The notes beneath the pieces were generated by a model that saw nothing but the letters and a program-made list of their open reading frames with translations, ran no database searches and had not been told where the DNA came from. A stretch of DNA of 64,000 bases, taken from assembly GCA_003864495.1 (NCBI GenBank), contig ML133456.1, positions 3,287,255-3,351,254 of the forward strand, read 5' to 3'. Shown piece after piece: positions 52,301-61,300 of this stretch. Each line of letters begins with the position of its first letter. Position 1 is the first letter of the stretch. The position numbers were made by a program, and so were the translations under genes. Source of the stretch: Nemopilema nomurai (lineage: Eukaryota > Cnidaria > Scyphozoa > Rhizostomeae > Rhizostomatidae).

Positions 52301-55300
52301 AATGCTTCCTATCTGGACTTCGTTGCAACAGGAGCTTAAGCTTTTTTCTGCCATCTATGTTTATTGGCTCAGCTTCCGTTTTTGAAGAGTGACGAGCTGC
52401 ACACATCCAAACAGTTTAAGAGCAATCAAGGCATGACAGATAAACCAGATCATCGCTTGCTTGCCTTGATATCCAGGCCAAAGCACTTGAAATTCATGCA
52501 CGTGAACATACAAAGTCTATTATCGAGTCTAGATGAAGTGGTATTAACGACAGAAAAATACACTTACGATGTAATGACAATGACTGAAACATGGCTTAAA
52601 TACAATACTAAACGTCTTCAATACGCGACAATTCAAGGGTATTTTCCCGAATTTAGACATCGCAACAACCTTCGAGGTAGAGGAGTGGGAGCCTACATCT
52701 GTGATTGTCTGGAATATAATCGCAGGAGTGATATTAGGAATGTGGAGCTTGATCTAGAACATCTATGGCTGGAATTCTCTAGTAGAAACAAACAGAGTAA
52801 ACTTCTTCTGGGTACTGTTTATCGCTCCGAGAAAATCTTATCATTTAGAGACTGGCTAGAGAAATTCGAAAACATCTTAAGCCATTTGACAACCACTTCG
52901 GACGGTCTTATAGTCGTCACAGGGAATGTGAATATTGAACTCACCAATAGCAGTAGTACTAAGAAAAAAAGGTACTTGGATACGCTTTCGGCCCCTAACC
53001 TTTATCAACATGTGACGAAGCCAATTAGAAAGACCAATAAAAGAGTAATATTGATGGACCATATCATCTCAAACACAGGAAACCGAATCTCATATACCGA
53101 TGTCTTACCCCGTCCTTTAGTAAGTGATCATGACGCAGTATATGCTTGCGTAAACATCAAAGTATCCAAGTTCGAGAAGAGGTACAAATACATTAGACAT
53201 GAAAAGAACTTCAATGAAGCAAACTATAAGGAACTGCAGTGTCATTAAAAGCTTTGATGAAGAGCAATTGTTCGAGGTCGCGGATGATACTGACCTTCGA
53301 TATCAAGCCTGGAATTCGGCTTCCAATGTCTGACCAGGAATGGCTGTTGGCTAACCAATTACTTTTTCACCCTGTCTTTCAAAGTATTTCAGTCAATGCT
53401 TTAACGGTTGATCGTGTTATCCAGTTAATTAACGAAACCATCTACAATTACATCAAAGAAACCTGTGGAACAATCGAAAAACGAATATTTAGGGTACCCC
53501 GTTTACACGGTAGCGGATCAAAAGTATTGCGGATCAAAATGTACCGGAGCACCCTCTCATCTACACGGTAGCGGATTAATCTGGATATGTCTATTGCGCC
53601 TGCGCGCCGAAAGCCCGCCAAACCTCTGTCACGTTGTTTCTCGTCACCAGCTAGGCTATCCAAGATTTTCTGAGAGTCTTTGAGGTTTTTTACGTCAGCA
53701 CTTCAAAATGCCACCAAAGAAGCAACCAGCCAGCTTCAATGGTAAAGATAAAAGCTTTTCATGGACAGACGACAAAACTGCGCTCATGATGCGAATTGTA
53801 TTGTCTACGAAGCCTTCAAAAGCCAGTTAGGCCAATCTTTTTATAAGGTAATATTATATCTTATGTTGGCCCGCAAGTAAGTGTAAAGATCGGGAAAGAA
53901 ACTCCTTGTATATCTCTTGAACATAACATCAACCTTCACTCGGCTAGTCCGATATACAATAATTAGATACTCAAACAATGGTGTCCATAGGGAGTCCATA
54001 ACATCTCTCCTCTTCTTCGGAAATCAAAATTACTAACATCGGTTATATATTTAGCAGTTTATTAATAAAGTAGTTTTCAATGTGTGATAACTTGACCATA
54101 GTACATAGGCATCATGCGTGGTCTCCTTGGATATCGACGTACAATGTCGGCTTCAGGTTCAGTGTCTGTTTGAATTGTATCATCATCATCATCAGTCTCT
54201 GATTCGATTTTTGATTCAAAGGAGTTATAAAACTTTTTGAAAAATGAGATGTTTCGAGTTATCCTATGGTCAGATCTTTCAGCGATTACTTTAGTTCCTC
54301 TGATGTCAATGACGCGATATGGATTCGGATCGAATTTACTTGTCAGTTTGTTCTTTCTCTCTTGTTTGACGAGTACGAGATCTCCTTCATTGATGTCGGA
54401 TGGTTTTGTGTGCTGACGTTTGTCATAGTAGACTTTGGCTTTTGTCTTGCTATCTCTATCGTTTCGTTTGACAAGCTTGTGTTTGTTGGATGGTTTCGAC
54501 GTGATTCCTATGGCAGGAATCTTCGTTCTGATCACACGATTGAACAGAAGTTCAGCGGGTGCAACTTGAGTTGTGGAGTGTGGTGTTGACCTATAGTTTA
54601 ACAGAAATAAGTGCAGTTCCTTTCTCCAATTGTTTCCTTCAATTTTAGACGTTTGCAGTAGTTTCTTGAGAGGTCGATTGAAAGATTCTACTTCTGCATT
54701 CTGTCTAGGCCATAGTGGTGTTCCTGGTTTGAATTCAATTCCTCATGTTTTCATGTATGTTTCCATTTCAATTCCGTTAAATGGTGGACCATTGTCACAT
54801 ATAAACTTGACTGGAATCCCGTGTGTTCCAAAAATACGATCAAGTTTTGGAATGATGCTTCCTGCTGCCGTTGATTTAACAATTTCGACTTCAGGAAAAC
54901 GGCTGTATGTGTCAATGACAGACAGCAAGTATTCTCCGGATGGTACTGGTCCAAAGATATCCGCTTTGACCGTGTGCCATGGTGCTGGTGGTAGGTCCGT
55001 TGACTGCATCGGTTCCTTGCTGTTTTCATGTCCCGTTGCTTGGCAAGCAGTGCATTGATCTACGAATGCTTTCACTGTTTTATCGATATATGGGAACCAT
55101 ACTTTCTCACGCAGTAACATTTTCGTCTTAGTTGTCCCTGAATGTCCTGGTTTATGAGCAAGTTCTATAGCTTTGCGGCGTAGTGTCTGTGGTATGACGA
55201 TTCTTGTGCTCTTTAGAATTATGTTTCCTGTGACAGTGAGATCCTGTCTGATGCTGCAAAGAACTTTGAGATCTCGTCTGTTGATGGTAGGATCTTGGAT

Positions 55301-58300
55301 TTTATCCATTTCATGCCATCGATTTCTGCGAATCAGGTCCATTGCAACTTGGAGGGTTTTATCCTTTTCCGTCTCCTCCTCAATTTCTTTCAATGTCATG
55401 GCTTTTGGGACGGCATTTTTGGTGATGAAGTTTACATATTCTTCGGCAATTGTGTCTTGCTCCGAGCGATGCGACGCTGGATGTCTTGATAGGTAGTCTG
55501 ACGGATTATCTGATCCTTTCTTGAACTTTACGGTAAAGCTGTAGTTTTGCAGTCGCAATTGCCATCTCTCGATACGAGCGGGTGGTTTGGCAACTGGATT
55601 GTTGAAGATTGTTTCGAGTGCCTTGTGATCTGTAAAGACATCGAAGTTTCCTGCTCCATATAGGAACAGATGTAGACGTTCAATTCCCCATACTAGTCCT
55701 AGTGCTTCTCGTTCAGTCTGAGAATAACGCTGTTCGACAGGTGTCAACGATCTTGATACATATGCTACGATTTTGTGATCTGTCGCTTCCGGTGACGATG
55801 TTCGAGACAGTATTGCACTAATTCCGTATGGACTGGCATCTGTAGTGACTGCTGTGTGCTTGGCAATATCAAAGTAGGCCATAACTGGATCCGATAATAG
55901 AGCTTTCTTTATTTTCTCGAATGCTTCTTGTTGGCTTTTTCCCCATTGAAATTGTGCATTTTTCTGTGTCAGCCTTCGCAGGGGCTCTGTGATTGATGCA
56001 TAGTCGTGAATAAATTTTGCGCAGTATTGAGACATTCCTAGTAGACTACGGACTTCACTTATATTCTTTGGTGGTTGTGTATTGGCAAAATCTTGTACAA
56101 GACTTGGGTCAGGGCTAACTCCTTCCTTGCTGAAGACTAGGCCGTAGAATTGAAGACGTGTTTTGTTGAAACGGCATTTCCCTTCATTGAGAGTAATTCC
56201 CTTTTCCTCGAATCGTTGCAATACTTTTTCTAATGCAGTATTGTGCTCCTCAAGGGTTTTCCCCCAGATAATTACATCATCAGACATATTTTTGGCATTG
56301 CTGATATCTTGAATAGTCTGAGAAATGGTGTTCTGGAAAATTTCTGCTGCTGAGTTTACTCCAAAACAAAGTCTTTTGTATCTCCTGAGTCCCTTGTGTG
56401 TTGTGAATGTTGTTAGATTTCTCGACTCTTCTGCCAGTGTCAGCTGATGGTATCCTTGTTTCAAATCAAGTTTAGAAAAATGACACGCACCATTTAAATC
56501 AGCAATCAGTTCATCTGTCGTTGGCATAGGGTGTCTTGTGCGTAAAATTGAGGTGCTGGGTAAACGCATGTCCACGCAAATTCTTATTTCTTCGCTGTTC
56601 TTCTTCGGGGTAATTACCAAAGGACTTACCCATTGTGTGGCTCCTTCCACTTTTTCGATTATGTCATCTTCCTCGAGTCGCTTTAGTTCTTCCTCGACTT
56701 TCTTTCGTATGTGGAAAGGGATACGACGTTGTGCTTGGATGACTGGTTTGATTGCAGGATTTGTGTGTAGCTTAACTTCAAAGTTTTTCAAATTTCCGAC
56801 GCCTTTAAAAACCTTCTTGTGCTGCTTCAACAAGTGATTGACGTAACTTGGTGAATTTACAGTGGGCTGGGCTGAATGTGTTTGTGTGGCTGTTTTTGTT
56901 TCTTGTTGCACGCTGTGTATGTTTATCTTGATAAGGTGCAAATCTTGAGCCGTTTGAGAACTGAGCAAATTCCCTTTTACGTTCTTTGCAACGTGGAATC
57001 GTGCAAGAGAAATCTTTTTACTTGTTTCAACAGTTTCTTCGAAAGTACCTAACAGCTGGAGTGGTGCTTTTGATCCGTAGGCAAAGATTGTGGTGTTTGA
57101 CTTCGTGATCGTGACTGGTTTCCCTGTGGCATTAATTCTGTCAAACGACTTTTCATCCAGAATGTTGACACTCGCTCCTGTGTCGATGAGAAACCAAACT
57201 TCCTGTCCATTGATTTTGAGCTTAGTCTCCAATTTATTTGTGTATTCGTTCGATTTATCCATACAGTAAACATATTCCTCTGAGCTGTCATCTGAGCTGG
57301 TATTGTCTTGTACTATGTTTACTTTCTCGCGGTTTTGTTGGCTTTTCTGACGTTGTCTGCAACAGCGAGTGAAGCGATTTTGTTTCTTGCAGTAACTGCA
57401 TAATTTTCCCTTGGCAGGGCAGGGTTTATTTCGATGAGGGTAATCGAATCCACAGTTGTAACAAATACCTGGTTTCCGTGAAGGTGGATTTGCAGAATTG
57501 TGTTTTTGTTGTGTTTTTCCTTTCCCACTCGGTCTGTCCCGTTTGAGCTCGATTTTCATGGCTTGCAATTTTTCTGTTGGCTCTGTGGTTTGTCTCTCTA
57601 TTTCTTTTGCCTGTTCTTTACTGATTTCATCTGTTTTGCCTTTCACCAAAATGTCTTGTAATGTGACCTCCTTTGTTTTCAGGGCGTACTTCCGCAATGA
57701 GGAACTCGAGCAACCTTGAATAATTTGCTGTTTTATTTCTCTATCCATTGAATCTGTCGGAAATAAACATGTTTGAGCTAGTTTCCTCAAGCGAGTGTGA
57801 AAAGTCTCCAAAGTTTCTTGGGGTTGTTGCTTTGCTTGGCGGAAACGAAATATTTCAAAATCTGTGTTTTGTGCTGGAGCAAAATATTCTGTGAGACTTT
57901 TGATTGCCGTGTCCACATCATCGTCTCTTCCCGTATCGGTGAGTGTTTCGAAAATGTCCTGGACTTCAGGGCCTGCTTGGTAGAGTAGCAATGCTCGCTG
58001 CTGTGTTTTATTCGAGATGTTGGCTGCTTTGAGGAATGTTTGAAATCGTTTAATCCATGTTTTCCAACGTGCAGCAAGGTTACTTTGATCGCTATGGGGA
58101 TCGAAACACGGTAGTGGTGCCAGGTCAAGTTTTGGAGCCATATTCCTTGCAAGATCTCGCTTTTTCTCGTCGCCACTTTATTATATCTTATGTTGGCCCG
58201 CAAGTAAGTGTAAAGATCGGGAAAGAAACTCCTTGTATATCTCTTGAACATAACATCAACCTTCACTCGGCTAGTCCGATATACAATAATTAGATACTCA

Positions 58301-61300
58301 AACAATGGTGTCCATAGGGAGTCCATAACAGGTAACTTCATCAGAATGGCAGGGGCAAATTGATGACGGCTCAAATGGTGACGCAAATTCTCAAAAAACT
58401 ACAACAGATGTAGGAAGACACCCATATCAATTGCCACACCCATTTTGTCGGCAAACCACTGGTCCTGCACCCCCCATGAAAATTTTGTAGCGACGGCCCT
58501 GACTAATTTCACCGATCCGGCGCAGCAACGAGCCCTACTACTTTACCAAGTTGGTTCAGAGACACAGGAGATTTTCGATACAATTTCGCAAAATGGTGCC
58601 ATGACTGTAAGACTGTCAGAAAGTCTTGGAGAAACTAGATGAATGTTATCTCCCGAAGAGAAATATTTCAATTCAGGAAAGCAACACAGAACTGTGGCGG
58701 TATAATCGATAAATTCGCTACCTGTTTCAGAAAACTGGCCGCAAATTGCGAATTTCAGGATGTAAACACAGATATCAAGTTCATGATTATTCTACGCGTC
58801 TCCGCCGTTATGCGCTCAGAGAAGGCACGCTCACTTTCGATGCCTTGCTCACAAAGGCACGAGCACTTGAAGTCAGTGAAGCACAAGCAATCGATATAGA
58901 GCAAAATCTCCTCGCCCCAACACTCAAGGGACACCGCAAATTTTGTGAAAAGAAACCGTGCCGTGAAACGACCACCGCAACAGCCGCGTGCTCCAAATCG
59001 CCGTCCAACTGAAAAATGTCATAACTGTGGATATATATGGCCCCACACTCCAAGTCCCTGCCCCTTACAAGGACAGCAATGCAATACATGTGGCAAATAC
59101 AATCATTTTTCCAAAGTTTGCCGAGCGAAACAGTCTCCACAAAAGCACGGCCCGTCACTAGGCAAAACTATCCGTCAACTTAGCCATACTTCCGCTACAC
59201 CGCCGAGCGCAAGCGAAATGAGTATCTTTTTACATTGACGACAAAGAAAAATAAAAGTCCAGCTGTGGAAATAAAAATCAATAATTGTCCAGTAAAAATG
59301 ATACTGAATACTGGCGCCTCCACGAACATTGTGGATCAGACAACTGATACGAAACTTGCCGCTCAGGGTAAAATTTGTTTACACAAATCCGATGCATCAT
59401 TATTTGCTTATAATACGCACACGCCTGTAAAAAGCCTTGGAGAATTTACCGCGACTCTGGAGTCAAGGCACAAAATTGGCGTCGATGATATTCACGTTAT
59501 TGCGGGCAATGCAGGATGCTTACTGAGCTATGAAACCGCTCGCGAAATTACTCACTTTGCATATTAACGCGTTGGAGAATGACCCGATCAACAGTGACTA
59601 CATCGCCGCCGCACGATACCCTCAGATATTTTATGGTATTGGAAAATCAAAGGATTTTTAAAACCAAATTACATATCGACGAAACAGTGCCCCCTGTCGC
59701 ACAAAATGTGCGAAGAATTCCATTTCACATGAGACAGAAAGTCGCTGCTGCTTTACAAGAATTGGAAGAGCAGGACATCATTGAACCAGTTGAAGGACCA
59801 ACGCCCTATGTTTCGCCAATCTTTGTTATCCCCCAAGAAAGATGGAAAAGTGAGAATTTGCGCGGACATGCGAATCCCAAACCGGTTTTCACAATTTATT
59901 TATCAAGTTATTTTGCAAAATCTAAAGTACACGATTTTTTTATAAGGAACCACTTTATAAGGAGCCTTCATGTAGAAGGCCAAAATATTTAAAGAACTTA
60001 TCCTACTAAAAACGAAATCACGAAGGAACTTTTCAATTTGAAAAATTTTTTATAACTGCAAGCATCAAGAACTAAAAAGCCGGTTCCCTTCATTTGCAGC
60101 CAATACTCGCATAGATTATTTGCTATTCGTGTGTCAAGTGCTTCATTCAGTAGTTTCTGCATATGCTGTCTCGCTCCTCGCTCTATTGGATGTTAAGGCT
60201 TATTGTAGTCAAAGCACCGAAATTGAGAACTTAAGGAACTTTTGGTACTAAAATCTGATGATTTGAGATCTACAAATAAGGAACTTTTGGAACTAGGCCT
60301 TGAGGTAGGTTTCTTATAAAAAAGCGTGTAGTTTCAAAAGCACAAAGTTTCGGGGAAAATTTAAGTACCTCGCAAAGGTCACAACCCCTCCCCATAATTT
60401 TTCCTCGGACTTAGATAAATTACAAAATCGATCGTGGCGAGAACACGCCCCCCCCCCCCAGTTTCCCTGGTGGCGCCGTCACTGCATTCGATTCTTGTAA
60501 TCAAGACGGTACTGGACGTTCAAAAGGCTGTAATTTAGATCACGTAATACGACATAATATTTCATATGTTGCATATTGGTTTGTCCGCGTACCCTCGATA
60601 AATGATAATGTGGTAAAAAGTTTGCTGACTCCGTATTCCATGTTCCGTATTCCGGATTCAGCGTTTTAAGGATAGGCGGTTCTTATTCATTCCGTTGACC
60701 TTTACGTGCTTACCTATACGCACTAACCTATATGTGCTAACACGCGGAAAACCTAACTTCCTGAATGTATTGCTAATTTTGGAATTCATAATATCTGAAC
60801 AATTTCTAATTTTATTTCTAGTGAAAGTTATAAATGATTCTTGTAATTTAAAGTAATAATAGATGCTCATTTGCTCTTTTTGCAGTCGACGCTTTTGAAA
60901 TCTTTATCAAAGGATCACCAGAAATTGAGATAGAGCAAGGCCAGGCATTTGATTTGGAAATTTTTTGTCGTAACAGCAACGGAAAGGCATCTCACGGTAT
61001 GTTTGCGGTATAAGATATTTATTTTGTTCCTATTTGAGATTTATTTCATATTGTCCTCTTATTAATAACTTTCATAATTACATTTATTTCTTAGAGCATG
61101 CTCTACACGTGTTATAAAGTTTAGGACACAAACCTAACTGTAGTAATTACTTGCTGGATTGGTTCGTCCGTCAAATAAGACCTGATTTAATTTGTTTGTT
61201 AATATTCGAAGTTTTTCAAAGAGCCAAATAAAGGTAAAGAATTAAAATGTGACAATTAAGCTTCTCGTTATTTATAGGCCCAAGCAGTCTTGCTATTTGA

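Larger units (their letters stand above)
53852..58330 (-). mobile_element. Ty3/Gypsy element C, young, near-intact
   Basis: 4,479 bp with two 152-bp LTRs identical by eye, and a GGTAA duplication at 53847-53851 and 58331-58335. One long gag-pol frame on the minus strand interrupted by a single TGA. In antisense to MORN1 in intron 6. The element is compact for Gypsy; no env-like frame exists. Confidence 0.95.

Noticed and set aside
53864..54003. 140-bp LTR of Gypsy C starting at TGTTGGCC
   Set aside because: The identity between the two copies extends 12 bp further (TATTATATCTTA), and only the 152-bp definition gives the GGTAA target duplication.
54630..55496. Plus-strand frames of 107-142 codons within Gypsy C
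   Set aside because: Shadows opposite the gag-pol frame; composition follows the coding strand.
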